From NCBI GenBank assembly GCA_009936795.1, contig JAACDM010000405.1, positions 1 through 34,083 on the forward strand: 34,083 nucleotides of DNA, in the 5' to 3' direction. Below the pieces are notes generated by a model that saw only the letters and a list, made by a program, of their open reading frames with translations, ran no database searches and was not told the DNA's origin. The number at the start of each line of letters is the position of its first letter. Positions within the stretch are counted from its first letter, which is position 1. The stretch comes from Verrucomicrobiaceae bacterium. GTDB taxonomy: Bacteria > Verrucomicrobiota > Verrucomicrobiia > Verrucomicrobiales > DEV007. This document shows, piece after piece, positions 1-11,457 of this stretch. A program made the position numbers and the translations under genes.

Positions 1-138
1 ACCAACTCAACCAACTCTCTCGCTCGGAGGATTTCCCTGCAGCCCACGCTCACCCCTATTGGTGTCACCGTTAACCTTAAGATCTTATTTCATCGACCAA
101 ATATCCGCACTCGCCTCTCTCAGAATGGCTTATTACTA

Positions 139-541
139 TCATTGATTTAATTCTTTGCCAGTCGGGTGAAGGCAGCTCTGCCGGAAGGCGCAGTGATCCA
201 TGGTAACATCAGAGTTCCCAGCCATTTCTAACATACACCCATATCGCTACTCACCACCTTTAAACGTACAATAGCTCAGGCGGCTCCCAGGCAAGTCGTT
301 CCCTTCGCCCTGACCATTGGCCCGCCATGGACTCGCAAGACCGACACCAGATGCGGACGTGAAGAAAATCGGAGCCTCCGCTGTCCCTCCAGTAATGAAG
401 TTTCCCTGCACTGTTAGTGTCGCGAAGTCTGCAAAGGCATCCTGCAAGGCGGTGTGCCTGCCATTCAGTTTCAACGAACGGCAAATGCCATGGACAGGGA
501 CCCAACAGCGGAAGACACGGACCTGCGCAACTGGACAGCCG
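139..541 (-). pseudogene. Remnant of a right-handed beta-helix secreted protein, interrupted by TAG
   Basis: On the minus strand the frame reads beta-helix sequence: 'LTVQGNFITGGTAEAPIFFT', then a Trp-containing turn, then 'SRLSYCTFKGGE'. This pattern (hydrophobic strand, GTxxxPIxFTS, SxLxYCxF) is typical of parallel beta-helix proteins of the pectate-lyase/right-handed helix type. A TAG at 247-249 interrupts it. Beyond the stop the same frame continues with 'GCMLEMAGNSDVTMDHCAF', another plausible helix rung, until TGA at 139-141. No ATG start is visible; the longest piece has only a TTG at 474. The 5' part cannot be followed past about 541. I infer a nonfunctional fragment of a larger exported protein. 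No specific substrate can be assigned. Confidence 0.5.
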
Positions 542-818
542 TTTTCTCTACTAAATTGGCTTCAACGCCTCAGCGATCCGGAAACAGAGACCAAGACGAT
601 CTTGCTAAGTTCTAATGAGATCTTAGAGCACATCAACCACCTCTTCCTGAGAGTCGACTTCACCCAGATTAGTCCTTAGCAGGAGCAGCAGCAGGCCACA
701 GTCCCTTTCGGCCAAAGGTGCAAGACGTCTTCTGCTGGTCAGTCCAGGCAAAGATCCGTTGCGCTTGTCCAATTAAAGTGTAGATCCTCAGTTCCCGCAG
801 CGCTAGTTTCCATGATAC

Positions 819-906
819 GGAGGGGTGGCAGAGCGGTTGAATGCACCGGTCTTGAAAACCGGCATACCGAAAGGTATCGTGGGTTCGAATCCCACCCCCT
901 CTACCA
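819..906 (+). tRNA. tRNA-Ser (anticodon UGA)
   Basis: The cloverleaf can be drawn directly. Acceptor arm GGAGGGG (819-825) pairs with CCCCTCT (896-902), with one G-U at the end. The anticodon stem CCGGT/ACCGG encloses loop CTTGAAA, giving anticodon TGA, which reads UCA serine codons. The class II long variable arm is the ATACC/GGTAT hairpin. The T arm is GTGGG-TTCGAAT-CCCAC. The discriminator is A and CCA (904-906) is encoded. The length of 88 nt and the long variable arm both fit tRNA-Ser. The discriminator A rather than the usual G of bacterial tRNA-Ser is slightly unusual. Confidence 0.95.
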
Positions 907-1001
907 CCTCCATTTGGTCTAGCACAAACCGTTGCAGATGATCGCAACTACGGGCGACAAGTTCTGCTTGAGTTTCCTCTTAGCATCGAAATGATGCGGG
1001 G

Positions 1002-2318
1002 ATGTCATCTGAATTCTTTCCAGACGTGCCGGTGATTCCTCTCGAGGGGTCTGATTCCAAGAATCCCCTCGCTTTCAAGCACTACGACGCTTCGGCGAAG
1101 GTCGGTGACAAGACAATGGAGGAGCATTTGCGGTTCTCCATGGCCTACTGGCACACGCTTCGGAATGGCCTTTCTGATCCATTCGGTGTTCCAACGGCGA
1201 TCCGCCCATGGGAAGGGGCCAACGATGATGTGGAGAATGCGAAAAACCGCGTGCGCGTGGCCTTCGAATTCATGGAAAAGACGGGTATCAAGTATTACTG
1301 TTTCCACGACCGCGATGTGGCTCCTGAAGGAGCGACCTTGACGGAGTCGAATTCCAATCTGGATGCCGTCGCCGATGTGCTTCTAGAAGAGCAGCAGCGC
1401 ACTGGTGTAAAATTGCTCTGGGGCACGGCGTGTCTCTTTGTGCACCCTCGCTACAATCAGGGCGCAGCGACAAGTCCCTATGCCGATGTGTTTGCCTATG
1501 GCGCGGCACAGGTTAAGAAGGCGATGGAAGTGACTAAACGTCTCGGCGGCGAAGGCTACACGTTCTGGGGCGGTCGCGAGGGTTACCAAACTTTGCTCAA
1601 CACGAACATCGGTCGCGAACTTGATCACTTGGGGCGCTTTCTTCACATGGCCGTGGACTACGCCAAGGAGATTGGCTTTGATGGTCAGTTCTACATCGAG
1701 CCCAAACCAAAGGAGCCGACGAAGCACCAGTACGACTCGGATGCGGCGGCTTGTTTGAATTTCCTCCGTCAGTATGACTTGATGGATCACCTGAAGCTTA
1801 ACATTGAGACGAACCACGCCACCTTGGCTGGGCATTCTGTGGAGCACGAGCTTGAAGTGGCTGCGGCTGCCGGTGCGCTAGGATCGATCGATGCTAATAC
1901 TGGTGATGAAATGTTAGGCTGGGACACAGATCAGTTTCCGACCAACATTTACATGACGACGCAGATCATGCTCTCGCTCTTGAAGATGGGCGGTTTTACC
2001 ACGGGCGGCCTAAACTTCGACGCCAAGGTGCGACGCGAGAGCTTTGAGCCAGTCGATCTCTTTCACGCACACGTTGGTGGGATGGACGCGTTTGCTCGCG
2101 GCTTGAAAGTGGCTCACGCGATCATCGAGGATGGTCGTTTGGACAAGTTTGTGTCAGAGCGCTATGCGAGTTATGATAGCGGTCTTGGTAAGCAGATCGA
2201 GAATGGTGAAGTCGGCTTCAAAGAGTTGGAAGCGCACGTTCTCTCCAACGGCGAGCCTGGCGTGACACCAAGTGGCCGCCAAGAGATGCTAGAGAATCTC
2301 GTGAACGAGTTCCTCTAA
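1002..2318 (+). CDS. xylA: Xylose isomerase
   Basis: This 438-aa cytoplasmic enzyme interconverts D-xylose and D-xylulose (and glucose/fructose in vitro) with two divalent metals in a TIM barrel. Visible signatures are the catalytic FHDRD (His102, Asp105), '[20 protein letters not shown]' near residue 140, FWGGREGY near 188, metal-ligand YIEPKPKEP (Glu233, Lys235), '[14 protein letters not shown]', and [14 protein letters not shown]. The length matches class II xylose isomerases. The start at 1002 is preceded directly by GGGG and by a small GCATC/GATGC hairpin, with no well-spaced Shine-Dalgarno. No xylulokinase or xylose transporter is adjacent, so the pathway must be completed elsewhere. 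Downstream, 122 bp separate it from the ACT-domain gene. Confidence 0.97.
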   Translation: MSSEFFPDVPVIPLEGSDSKNPLAFKHYDASAKVGDKTMEEHLRFSMAYWHTLRNGLSDPFGVPTAIRPWEGANDDVENAKNRVRVAFEFMEKTGIKYYCFHDRDVAPEGATLTESNSNLDAVADVLLEEQQRTGVKLLWGTACLFVHPRYNQGAATSPYADVFAYGAAQVKKAMEVTKRLGGEGYTFWGGREGYQTLLNTNIGRELDHLGRFLHMAVDYAKEIGFDGQFYIEPKPKEPTKHQYDSDAAACLNFLRQYDLMDHLKLNIETNHATLAGHSVEHELEVAAAAGALGSIDANTGDEMLGWDTDQFPTNIYMTTQIMLSLLKMGGFTTGGLNFDAKVRRESFEPVDLFHAHVGGMDAFARGLKVAHAIIEDGRLDKFVSERYASYDSGLGKQIENGEVGFKELEAHVLSNGEPGVTPSGRQEMLENLVNEFL

Positions 2319-2440
2319 GCAGATACCAAGGAGCGGCGCGTTCCTAACGCTGGATATGCATGAGGCGCATGGAAAGCGCCTGTCCTTGGGTAGTCGTTTC
2401 GAGTGGACGCCTTGCCACGGCTCTTTAGGCTCGGCCCTCT

Positions 2441-2962
2441 ATGGACACCGAATCCGTCATTCTTACCGTGATCGGCGCCGACAAGCCGGGGCTTGTGGAA
2501 CGCTTGGCCACCATCGTGGCGGACCATCATGGGAACTGGTTGGAGAGCCGGATGGCGCGGTTGGCTGGGCAATTTGCTGGGATCTTGCAGGTAGAGGTCG
2601 CTTCAGCACATCGCGAAGCGCTTGTGCAGGCGCTGAATCGCGTGCACGACGGCAGCTTGCAGGTGACCGCGAGTCGGCTCGGTGCGAGCAGGGCTGAGAC
2701 GACCGTAACCCAGCGAGTGCGGCTCGAACTCGTGGGCACGGATCGGCCGGGCATTGTGCAGCAAATTTCGCGAGTCATCGCGGCATGCGGGGTGAATGTA
2801 GAAGAGATTGAGACAACGGCAGAAAGCGCGCCGATGTCTGGCGAGACGCTCTTTAAGGCCACCGCAAGTCTGCAGGTGCCCAGCGGAGTCGCCCTAGCGA
2901 AGCTCCAGGAAGATCTGGAGGAAGTGAGCCAGGATCTCATGGTGGACATCGCCTTGAGCTAA
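2441..2962 (+). CDS. Two-ACT-domain regulator, GcvR-like
   Basis: This 173-aa protein consists of two ACT domains. The first has 'LTVIGADKPGLVERLATIVA' at about residues 8-27. The second has 'LELVGTDRPGIVQQISRVIA' at about 93-112. Both share the G-x-D-(K/R)-P-G-(L/I)-V ligand-binding turn. The tandem arrangement and length match the glycine cleavage system repressor GcvR family, where small amino acids are thought to be sensed. No DNA-binding domain is present, so it would act through a partner protein. The partner and the gcv genes are not in this window, so the regulatory target is inference. It sits 42 bp upstream of pgi on the same strand and may be co-transcribed with it. Confidence 0.85.
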   Translation: MDTESVILTVIGADKPGLVERLATIVADHHGNWLESRMARLAGQFAGILQVEVASAHREALVQALNRVHDGSLQVTASRLGASRAETTVTQRVRLELVGTDRPGIVQQISRVIAACGVNVEEIETTAESAPMSGETLFKATASLQVPSGVALAKLQEDLEEVSQDLMVDIALS

Positions 2963-3004
2963 GGGGCGTTTGCTCTTGTCCCTAGCCTCTGCTACGAACA
3001 GCGC

Positions 3005-4582
3005 ATGGAATCCTCCTGGCAACGCTATTCTCAACATCTCGTTCGTTATACCGATCTTGGCGTGTCTCTCGACATCAGCCAAATGCATTTCCCAAAGGGT
3101 CATATAGAAGATCAGTCCACAGCCTGTATTAGGGCCTACACGTACATGCGCGATCTCGAAGCAGGAGCCGTGGCCAATGTGGATGAGGACCGCATGGTCG
3201 GTCACTACTGGCTACGCGATGCCTCGCTCGCCCCAGAGAAAGACAACCTAGGTGAAGAGATCCGTAGCTACATTGGTTCGTGTAATCAATCAATCCTCGA
3301 GTTTGCCAAAGAAACGCATGCTTCTGGCAAGTTCACCCATTTGTTAGTCATCGGCATTGGGGGCTCCGCCCTTGGCCCACAGCTCATCGCGGATGCGTTA
3401 GGGAGTGATGCCGACGCCATGCTCGTTGAGTTTCTAGACAACACCGACCCGGATGGCTACGCACGTGTGTTAGGTAATCTCTCCCTGGACAGGACCTTGT
3501 CTCTCGTCATCTCTAAATCCGGTGGCACGAAGGAAACCGCCAACGGCATGGAAGCAGCGCAGGCTGCCTATACAGCTGCCGGTCTGAAATTTGCAGAACA
3601 CGCCGCCGCCGTCACGGGCGTGGGCAGCAAGCTCGACAAAATCGCCAAAGAAGCCGGATGGCTCAAGCGCTTCGCCATGACGGGTTGGGTTGGCGGGCGC
3701 ACCTCCGTGACAAGCGTGGTTGGCCTCTTGCCGATGGCATTGCAGGGTTTGGATATCAACGCCTTTCTTGAGGGCGCCCGCCTCATGGATGCGCATACCC
3801 GCAGTGACGACACCGCCGACAATGCCGCCATGTTGATGGCTCTGATGTGGCACTTTGCTGGCAATGGCGTGGGTAAGAAAGACATGGTCATTCTGCCGTA
3901 CAAGGATCGCCTCAGTCTGATGGCGAAATACCTTCAGCAGCTCATCATGGAATCGCTCGGCAAGGAGCATGACCTCGACGGCAAGATCGTGGAGCAAGGG
4001 ATCGCCGTTTATGGAAACAAAGGCTCGACCGATCAGCATGCCTACGTGCAACAGCTGCGCGACGGGGTGAACAACTTCTTTGTCACGTTCATCGAGGTGC
4101 GAGAGAGTTTCACCGATGGCAGACGTGAGTCGAGTAGAGCAGGAGATTATCTTCAAGGGTTCCTGCGTGGCACGCGACGTGCTCTTTCCGATAAAAAACG
4201 CCCTTCGATGACTCTCAGCCTCTCCAATGTCGACGCTCGTAGCGTAGGCGCGCTCATTGCCTTATTTGAACGCGCCGTCGGTTACTATGCTGTACTTGTG
4301 AATGTCAATGCCTACCATCAGCCAGGTGTGGAAGCTGGCAAAGTCGCCGCCGAAGCCTTCATTGCTTTCCTTCAACAGACACGGGCGCACCTGCAAGCCT
4401 CGCCAGGCAAGGCCTTCGCCGCTGACGACATTCTCCCTCATCTTGAGCCCACCGAATCCGGCGAGACCGCCACGGCGGAGGAAGTCTATCATAGCCTTAT
4501 ACACATTGCGCACAACGATCCCGACGTGACCTTAGCACAAGGCGACACACCTCAGGAAGACACCTTCACTTACCAAGGCTAA
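3005..4582 (+). CDS. pgi: Glucose-6-phosphate isomerase
   Basis: This 525-aa cytoplasmic enzyme interconverts glucose-6-phosphate and fructose-6-phosphate in glycolysis and gluconeogenesis. Evidence includes the sugar-phosphate-binding VIGIGGSALGP (about residues 115-125), the SIS-type loop SKSGGTKET (170-178), the 'GIAVYGNKGSTDQHAYVQQL' signature containing the catalytic-region Gln/His, and NAYHQPGVEAGK carrying the C-terminal Lys region. The length fits the 520-550-aa PGI group found in chlamydiae and cyanobacteria. The start ATG at 3005 has no obvious Shine-Dalgarno. Only 13 bp separate its stop from the GlnD-like gene, so the two probably share a transcript. Confidence 0.96.
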   Translation: MESSWQRYSQHLVRYTDLGVSLDISQMHFPKGHIEDQSTACIRAYTYMRDLEAGAVANVDEDRMVGHYWLRDASLAPEKDNLGEEIRSYIGSCNQSILEFAKETHASGKFTHLLVIGIGGSALGPQLIADALGSDADAMLVEFLDNTDPDGYARVLGNLSLDRTLSLVISKSGGTKETANGMEAAQAAYTAAGLKFAEHAAAVTGVGSKLDKIAKEAGWLKRFAMTGWVGGRTSVTSVVGLLPMALQGLDINAFLEGARLMDAHTRSDDTADNAAMLMALMWHFAGNGVGKKDMVILPYKDRLSLMAKYLQQLIMESLGKEHDLDGKIVEQGIAVYGNKGSTDQHAYVQQLRDGVNNFFVTFIEVRESFTDGRRESSRAGDYLQGFLRGTRRALSDKKRPSMTLSLSNVDARSVGALIALFERAVGYYAVLVNVNAYHQPGVEAGKVAAEAFIAFLQQTRAHLQASPGKAFAADDILPHLEPTESGETATAEEVYHSLIHIAHNDPDVTLAQGDTPQEDTFTYQG

Positions 4583-4595
4583 CAATACTGGTTCC

Positions 4596-7361
4596 ATGGC
4601 CGAGCTCGATGACGCAAAGGAAGAAGCTCGGCAACGGTTAGTTGACGCTGCCGGCCTAGAGGCGAAGAGCCGGGAAGATCTGCTCGCTCTCTACAAGCAA
4701 TTTCTTCGCCTCGAGAATGAGCGCATTCATTTGCGTCATCACGCCGGAGCTACCGGCCTTGAAGTCGCGAGGAGACGCTCGAATCTCTTGGACGTAGTGT
4801 TAGAAAGCCTTTTTCAGCAGGCTCTGATCAAGAACTTGGGGGAGGCCATGGGGGAGGCGACTGCTCCTGTCACAATGGTGGCCACTGGCGGATATGGGCG
4901 CCAGCTACTCAATCCCAGCTCTGACATTGATATTCAGTTTCTCTATCCTTCGAAACGCGAGCCCAGTCCCGAAGCCCACGAGATCATCGAACAGATTCTC
5001 TACATGCTGTGGGACGTGGGATTCAAAGTCGGGCATGCAGTACGCTCGGTCAAAGATACCATCATTCAAGCCAATGCCGACGTGCGCACCAAGTCTTCGC
5101 TGATTGAAGCACGCATGATCGCTGGTGATAAGGATCTCTTCGAACGCGTGCAGCGGGAGTTCAAACAGCATTGCATCACGGGAAAGGAACACGACTACCT
5201 CACGACGCGGCGGCGCGACATGCGTGAGCGGCGGGATCAGTATGACACAGTCTTCGTACAAGAGCCTAATGTGAAGAACGGATGTGGCGGCCTGAGAGAC
5301 TATCACAACCTAATTTGGATCAGCTTTGTTCACTGTGGTTCTACGAGCCTCGACATCCTCGTCAAAAAACGGGTACTTACGAAGGAGGAGTTAGAAGAAA
5401 TCGAACGCGCCTATGATTTCCTCCATCGAGTGCGCAATGAACTTCATTACCAGGCAGGAAGAAACAACGACATCCTGACACTACAGCAGCAAGGGGTCGT
5501 TGCAACCAACTTTAAGTATCCAAGTCGCAACATCCTCCGAAGAATCGAGACCTTCATGCGCGAGTATTATCACGCGACGCGGAGCTTATACCGCTGCACA
5601 TGGAAATTGCTGGAGAAGCTTCACCTCGCCCACGAAGAGGAGGGTGAGAGCGGCGTCATCAGCCTTCTTGCACGACGGCGCAAAAAACGGGAGTTTTTTG
5701 GCAATTTCTACAGCTGGAATCAACGAATCTATCCAGCAAGTGACGATATCTTTGAGGAGGAACCCTATCGACTCATGCGGGTGTTCCAGCATCTTCAGCA
5801 GCGTCACCTTCGATTGAGCCCCGAAATTATGGAGCGCATCAGCGCGAGTGACCACCTTCTCAATCGTGAGTTTCGATACAACAAGAAAGTCCGTACCATC
5901 TTCGAAGCGATTCTTTCTCGGCGGGGAAATGTTGCCCGCGTGCTCAAAGACATGCATCGCGTGGGGATGCTAGGCAAGTATCTGCCGGAATTTGGTGCAT
6001 TGGATTGCCTGGTGCAGCACGAGTTCTTCCATCGCTACACCGCTGACCACCACACCCTGCAATGCATCCGTCAGCTAGATAAACTAGCTGACACGCAAGA
6101 GCCTAAAGTTGCTTTCTTCCGCGATCTCTTCCGCAAGGTCGAAGATCCCTACATCCTTTACCTCGCCTTTATTCTTCATGACACCGGGCGCGCGGAGAAT
6201 GTCCGCTTTCACAGTGATGCCAGCACGACGATGGCTGAGCGTGTCTGCAGACGATTGCAGGTGAAAGGTCACCGTCGTGATCTCATGCTCTTTCTGGTCG
6301 ATCACCATCTGACGTTCTGGAAAACAGCTACCACCATGCCGATCGATGATCCTGACACTGTGATCGCCTTTGCCACGCAGATGCGTGACAAGCGACACCT
6401 GGATCTTCTCCTACTCTGCACCTACGCTGATTCGAAGGGCACCAATGAAGAGGGTTGGACTGATTGGAAAGAGATGCTCATGAAGCAACTCTATCATGCA
6501 ACGCTTGCTTACTGGAGTGATCAAGGTGCTCTGGAAGGCTCTACTCCGGATTTCAAAGCGGAAGTGCTCAAGCACCTGAAAGAGGGCTATGAAGACGAAG
6601 TAGAGACCCATTTCGATGGGATGCCAAAGCGCTATTTCTTCTTTCGCAGCGCCCAAAGTACGAGCCGGGACATTCGTCTGATCCGCAAGTTCTATCAAAC
6701 CGACAGGAAAGATCCCACCGTAAAACTAGATCGGCCAGTCTTCCGCTGGATAGATCATCCCGAGGCCAACTACAGCCAATTCATCGTCTGTTCCTATGAT
6801 TGTGAGCAACTGCTGGCTTGCATCGCCGGCGTGTTGTCAGCAAAAGAGTTGAATATTCTCAGTGCTGATTTCTTCCGCCGCAAGGATGGCATTGTTCTAG
6901 ACATCTTTCGCGTGTGCACCCTCAACCTAGAAGCCGTGACGAACACAAGTGTGCGCAAGAGTGTGAAGACGCTCATGGAAACGGCGATGGCCAAGAAACA
7001 CTACGATTTCAGTGATCTCATCGAGAAAACGCGCCTCGAGAACCCGATCGACCATGAGGCTGCCGCCGTCTTTCCCCAGCGCGTCTTTATCAATAATCGG
7101 GCTGCAGCCGATGAGACTGTCATCGAAATCCAAGCACTGGACCGATTGGGTCTCCTCTACGACTGCTTCATGGTGATCGCCGATCACGGCCTCCAGATCA
7201 CCCACTCCCGGATCATCACGGAGAAAGGTGCAGCCATCGACAGTATCTTCGTCACGAATGCCGCTGGCGAGAAGATCGAGGACGAAGAGAAACTAGCCGC
7301 CCTCAAGCGGGACCTGCAGAGAGTCCTTGAACTGCCCGTTCCAGCCGAGAAAGCTTCTTAA
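4596..7361 (+). CDS. glnD: GlnD-like [protein-PII] uridylyltransferase / uridylyl-removing enzyme
   Basis: This 921-aa protein has the full GlnD domain order. A nucleotidyltransferase core carries GGYGR (about residue 98) and the metal-binding SSDIDI (about 108). A helical segment contains 'NGCGGLRDYHNLIW'. An HD phosphohydrolase domain carries HRYTADHHTL and LHDTGR (about 528) with a following FHSD. Two C-terminal ACT domains begin near residue 726 (YSQFIVCSYD) and 842 (VIEIQALDRLGLLYD). GlnD uridylylates and deuridylylates PII proteins in response to glutamine. No PII or glutamine synthetase gene is in the window. The HD motif reads HDTGR rather than the common HDIAKG, a mild deviation. The start at 4596 has no clear Shine-Dalgarno. 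Confidence 0.9.
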   Translation: MAELDDAKEEARQRLVDAAGLEAKSREDLLALYKQFLRLENERIHLRHHAGATGLEVARRRSNLLDVVLESLFQQALIKNLGEAMGEATAPVTMVATGGYGRQLLNPSSDIDIQFLYPSKREPSPEAHEIIEQILYMLWDVGFKVGHAVRSVKDTIIQANADVRTKSSLIEARMIAGDKDLFERVQREFKQHCITGKEHDYLTTRRRDMRERRDQYDTVFVQEPNVKNGCGGLRDYHNLIWISFVHCGSTSLDILVKKRVLTKEELEEIERAYDFLHRVRNELHYQAGRNNDILTLQQQGVVATNFKYPSRNILRRIETFMREYYHATRSLYRCTWKLLEKLHLAHEEEGESGVISLLARRRKKREFFGNFYSWNQRIYPASDDIFEEEPYRLMRVFQHLQQRHLRLSPEIMERISASDHLLNREFRYNKKVRTIFEAILSRRGNVARVLKDMHRVGMLGKYLPEFGALDCLVQHEFFHRYTADHHTLQCIRQLDKLADTQEPKVAFFRDLFRKVEDPYILYLAFILHDTGRAENVRFHSDASTTMAERVCRRLQVKGHRRDLMLFLVDHHLTFWKTATTMPIDDPDTVIAFATQMRDKRHLDLLLLCTYADSKGTNEEGWTDWKEMLMKQLYHATLAYWSDQGALEGSTPDFKAEVLKHLKEGYEDEVETHFDGMPKRYFFFRSAQSTSRDIRLIRKFYQTDRKDPTVKLDRPVFRWIDHPEANYSQFIVCSYDCEQLLACIAGVLSAKELNILSADFFRRKDGIVLDIFRVCTLNLEAVTNTSVRKSVKTLMETAMAKKHYDFSDLIEKTRLENPIDHEAAAVFPQRVFINNRAAADETVIEIQALDRLGLLYDCFMVIADHGLQITHSRIITEKGAAIDSIFVTNAAGEKIEDEEKLAALKRDLQRVLELPVPAEKAS

Positions 7362-7385
7362 ACGTCCCCCTGGCCCCGCTTCCCA

Positions 7386-7416
7386 TTGACACCCCCTGCG
7401 CACCCTCTACGATAAT
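7386..7416 (+). promoter_or_regulatory. Sigma70-type promoter for thiC
   Basis: A perfect -35 TTGACA lies at 7386-7391. TACGAT at 7408-7413 (16-bp spacer) overlaps GATAAT at 7411-7416 (19-bp spacer), giving a usable -10. It sits just upstream of the TPP riboswitch and downstream of the GlnD-like stop, the expected position for a riboswitch-controlled thiC promoter. Confidence 0.6.
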
Positions 7417-7422
7417 ACCACC

Positions 7423-7518
7423 AAGACGGGGGAGCTGGAGCGATTCGGCTGAGATCTTCGCTGATCGGCGAGGAAACCCTTAGAACCTGATGCGGTTAGA
7501 CCCGCCGAAGGAAGTCTG
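7423..7518 (+). promoter_or_regulatory. TPP riboswitch (THI box) upstream of thiC
   Basis: The conserved TPP aptamer elements are present in order: GGGGAGCT (7428-7435 region), GGCTGAGAT (7447-7455), CCCTTAGAACCTGATG (7477-7492), and GCCGAAGGAAG (7504-7514). A P1 helix pairs AGAC (7424-7427) with GTCT (7514-7517). The P3 arm carries a 7-bp helix, TCTTCGC (7455-7461) with GCGAGGA (7468-7474). The element ends about 68 nt before the thiC start, so thiamine pyrophosphate binding would repress thiC expression. The mechanism, transcriptional or translational, is not evident from the platform. Confidence 0.93.
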
Positions 7519-7535
7519 AGCGTTCTGCTTGCCTG

Positions 7536-9514
<1,979 letters not shown>

Positions 9515-9544
9515 CGGAAAAGCTCCGCAGGACCTAATTTTAGC

Positions 9545-9582
9545 GGGGCCAATGTTCACAAAGTGAGCATTGGCCCCTTCTT
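9545..9582. terminator. Strong intrinsic terminator, probably bidirectional
   Basis: GGGGCCAATG (9545-9554) pairs with CATTGGCCCC (9568-9577). The inner TTCAC/GTGAG pairing extends this to about 15 bp around an AAA loop. TTCTT follows on the plus strand. It lies 30 bp after thiC and 48 bp beyond the stop of the converging minus-strand gene, so it probably serves both. Confidence 0.85.
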
Positions 9583-9625
9583 ATGGTCAAATTGGAGTGT
9601 CTAACCATGGCCGACCATTTTTAGA

Positions 9626-10159
9626 TCAATCCAAGGCTTCTAACAAAGCTGCCATCTCATTCTTTCGTGCTAGTAATCCAGTCGCTCTGGCACGGTTCCG
9701 GTCTTGGCCATCTTCCATCTCTTGTAGCTTTCTGACAGAAAGGGCGCCCCGTTCAATCTCCTCTTTCAAAGCCAACATTTCGGCAATCAACGCCTGCAAC
9801 TCGGCGTCAACATCCCCCAACGCTTGCGCAAGACGCTCTCGTTTCTCCAGCTCCCCTAACGTCTCCTGATCAAACCATTTCTCCGCCTCAGCATGGTCGG
9901 TTGGCTTGGTAGGCAGAGCTGATCCGAACAGCTTTGTGTGGATCGCGTTCACTTCATTTCGTTTCGCACTTTCCACCGCGACTTCCACGCTAGACTCAGT
10001 GCCAAAACTCCCCAAGCTACTCCGGCTCCCAGAACCATCATCAAACGCGGCTTCAAAATCGATCTCAGCTTTCTCCAACGCATTGAAAAGCCGCTTCGCC
10101 TCATTGATCTGGTAGCGGCCAAGATACTCGAATGCCTCTGCACTTCCCTCTTCTTCCAT
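9626..10159 (-). CDS. Hypothetical protein with C-terminal coiled coil
   Basis: This 177-aa acidic protein is not recognised. The N-terminal 35 residues (EYLGRYQINEAKRLFNALEK) look like a small alpha/beta segment reminiscent of DUF2007-type putative signalling domains, but this is a weak impression. A low-complexity DDGSGSRSSLGSFGT linker follows. From about residue 95 to the end the sequence is heptad-rich (ETLGELEKRERLAQALGDVD onward) and predicts a long coiled coil. There is no signal peptide or membrane segment, so it should be cytoplasmic. It lies 84 bp downstream of the CAP-domain gene on the same strand and is probably co-transcribed with it. AAAGG directly abuts the ATG. Confidence 0.7.
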   Translation of the reverse strand: MEEEGSAEAFEYLGRYQINEAKRLFNALEKAEIDFEAAFDDGSGSRSSLGSFGTESSVEVAVESAKRNEVNAIHTKLFGSALPTKPTDHAEAEKWFDQETLGELEKRERLAQALGDVDAELQALIAEMLALKEEIERGALSVRKLQEMEDGQDRNRARATGLLARKNEMAALLEALD

Positions 10160-10243
10160 CCTTTCATTGCCTCACAAAACATGAGAAAAGCGAGGACTCT
10201 TCTCAGCGGTTTCATCATCATACGACAGCGATCCACTAACCCA

Positions 10244-11266
10244 CTATCGGCCGAACATTTGCGTCCAGAATCCACCGTGGTGTCCGAGACCAACTCGCTT
10301 GTTCGCAGGATCGAGCATGATCACATGGTGGGCAGGACTACGCCACCATCCCTCGTTTGCAGATTGAGGCGTCCGTCTGCCAGCCGCAATGTTCTCGCTT
10401 GAAGCGGTCGTCCCGGCCTTCGCAGCCCGCTTCTTCATCGTCTCTTTGCCACTTACCGGCGATTGGTGGGCGAAAAACCCATAGGTCTCCATGTCTTTGG
10501 AATGCCCCGCACAGGCCAAACAAAGCTTGGGATCGACTAAAAGTATTCTTAGGCCTAACAAGGAACGTAGCTCATTTAGATCTCGAATCCCCTCCAAGGC
10601 TTCTGCCGGCACTCCTCCCACATGTTTTGCGTTCTGCCGATTCACTCGTCGCAACTCGTTCCCACTGGGCAGCGCCTCTGCCGCCGAAGCCCTCTCGAAG
10701 CCTTCGATCGTCTGCTTCACGTCAAATGTTGTTTCATCAATGAGCCCGAGTTCATCAATGCACATGTTGTACTCTTCAGCGAGTTGGTGAATCTTCCCAC
10801 GCAAATCAGAGAGGCCGAACGAAGACTTCATCACCTCTTCAAAATCAACACGATTTAATCTCCGAAGTTCCTTCAACGCAGGATCACCCCTCGTTCTGAT
10901 CGATTCTTTCGTCGGTTGCCCCCGCCCAGACAAGGCGCGTATCTGCTTCACGAGTTGCTTTGCTCGCCGACGACTGCCTGCGCTATTTTTCGCCTTCCTA
11001 AGAGCCTGGCTTGCGGCGGCAAACTGCTTCTGATACTCCGACCAGGCTGTCTTCCACTCGACTGAAACACGTTTCCACATCACATCGCCAATGGCAGAAT
11101 CAAGCTCAAGAAGCTCTCTAAGAAGATCCAAACGCTTCGCCGAATCTTCCTCGGCAGTGTAGCTCGCCAATAAGGCTCTCCCCTCGGCTCGCTGCTCTTC
11201 AGTCAGAGCAAGCGCATTTCCCAGAACCAGGATCGAGGTGAGACACATAAGGAAGCGAAGCGTCAT
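10244..11266 (-). CDS. Secreted CAP (SCP/PR-1-like) domain protein
   Basis: This 340-aa protein begins with a signal peptide (MTLRFLMCLTSILVLGNALA). Residues 25-220 are helical and charged, probably a coiled stalk. The last 115 residues form a CAP domain: LNELRSLLGLRILLVDPKL, CAGHSKDMETYGFFAHQSP with the conserved His, SSENIAAG with the conserved Glu, and WWRSPAHHVIMLDP with the second His. CAP proteins are exported; in bacteria their biochemical role is mostly unknown. GAGG precedes the ATG by about 4 nt, one of the few good ribosome sites in the window. It lies upstream of the coiled-coil hypothetical, likely as a two-gene unit. Confidence 0.85.
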   Translation of the reverse strand: MTLRFLMCLTSILVLGNALALTEEQRAEGRALLASYTAEEDSAKRLDLLRELLELDSAIGDVMWKRVSVEWKTAWSEYQKQFAAASQALRKAKNSAGSRRRAKQLVKQIRALSGRGQPTKESIRTRGDPALKELRRLNRVDFEEVMKSSFGLSDLRGKIHQLAEEYNMCIDELGLIDETTFDVKQTIEGFERASAAEALPSGNELRRVNRQNAKHVGGVPAEALEGIRDLNELRSLLGLRILLVDPKLCLACAGHSKDMETYGFFAHQSPVSGKETMKKRAAKAGTTASSENIAAGRRTPQSANEGWWRSPAHHVIMLDPANKRVGLGHHGGFWTQMFGR

Positions 11267-11457
11267 CCATCCTCACTTTACAGCTATTTCTTTGGCTGCA
11301 ACAGGCGTGATCATTCACCAGCCAGCGAAGCCCTGTGGAGAAGTTGGCGACCTCGAGGCCCTTCGCTCGCAAGGCAAGATCTCGTAGTCGCTTCAATCAG
11401 AGTGGCCCAACAATTCTGCTCTAGATCCTTATTCAATCACTTAGGCTGTCCTTGGTC

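Noticed and set aside
317-679. 120-aa plus-strand ORF
   Set aside because: Antisense to the beta-helix remnant, no family features, no ribosome site.
669-947. 92-aa minus-strand ORF containing [20 protein letters not shown]
   Set aside because: It is antisense to the tRNA-Ser gene; this peptide is a well-known artefact of tRNA-Ser loci.
931-948. GTTGC/GCAAC inverted repeat between tRNA-Ser and xylA
   Set aside because: The central loop is one base with a bulge and no T run follows, so neither terminator nor clear operator.
1383-1847. 154-aa ORF antisense to xylA, and similar long antisense ORFs in thiC (8096-8938) and pgi (3470-4156)
   Set aside because: Shadow frames of highly conserved genes with no domain-like sequence.
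2363-2381. AGGCGC/GCGCCT hairpin after xylA
   Set aside because: Only 6 bp and no T tract; could be a weak terminator but not supportable.
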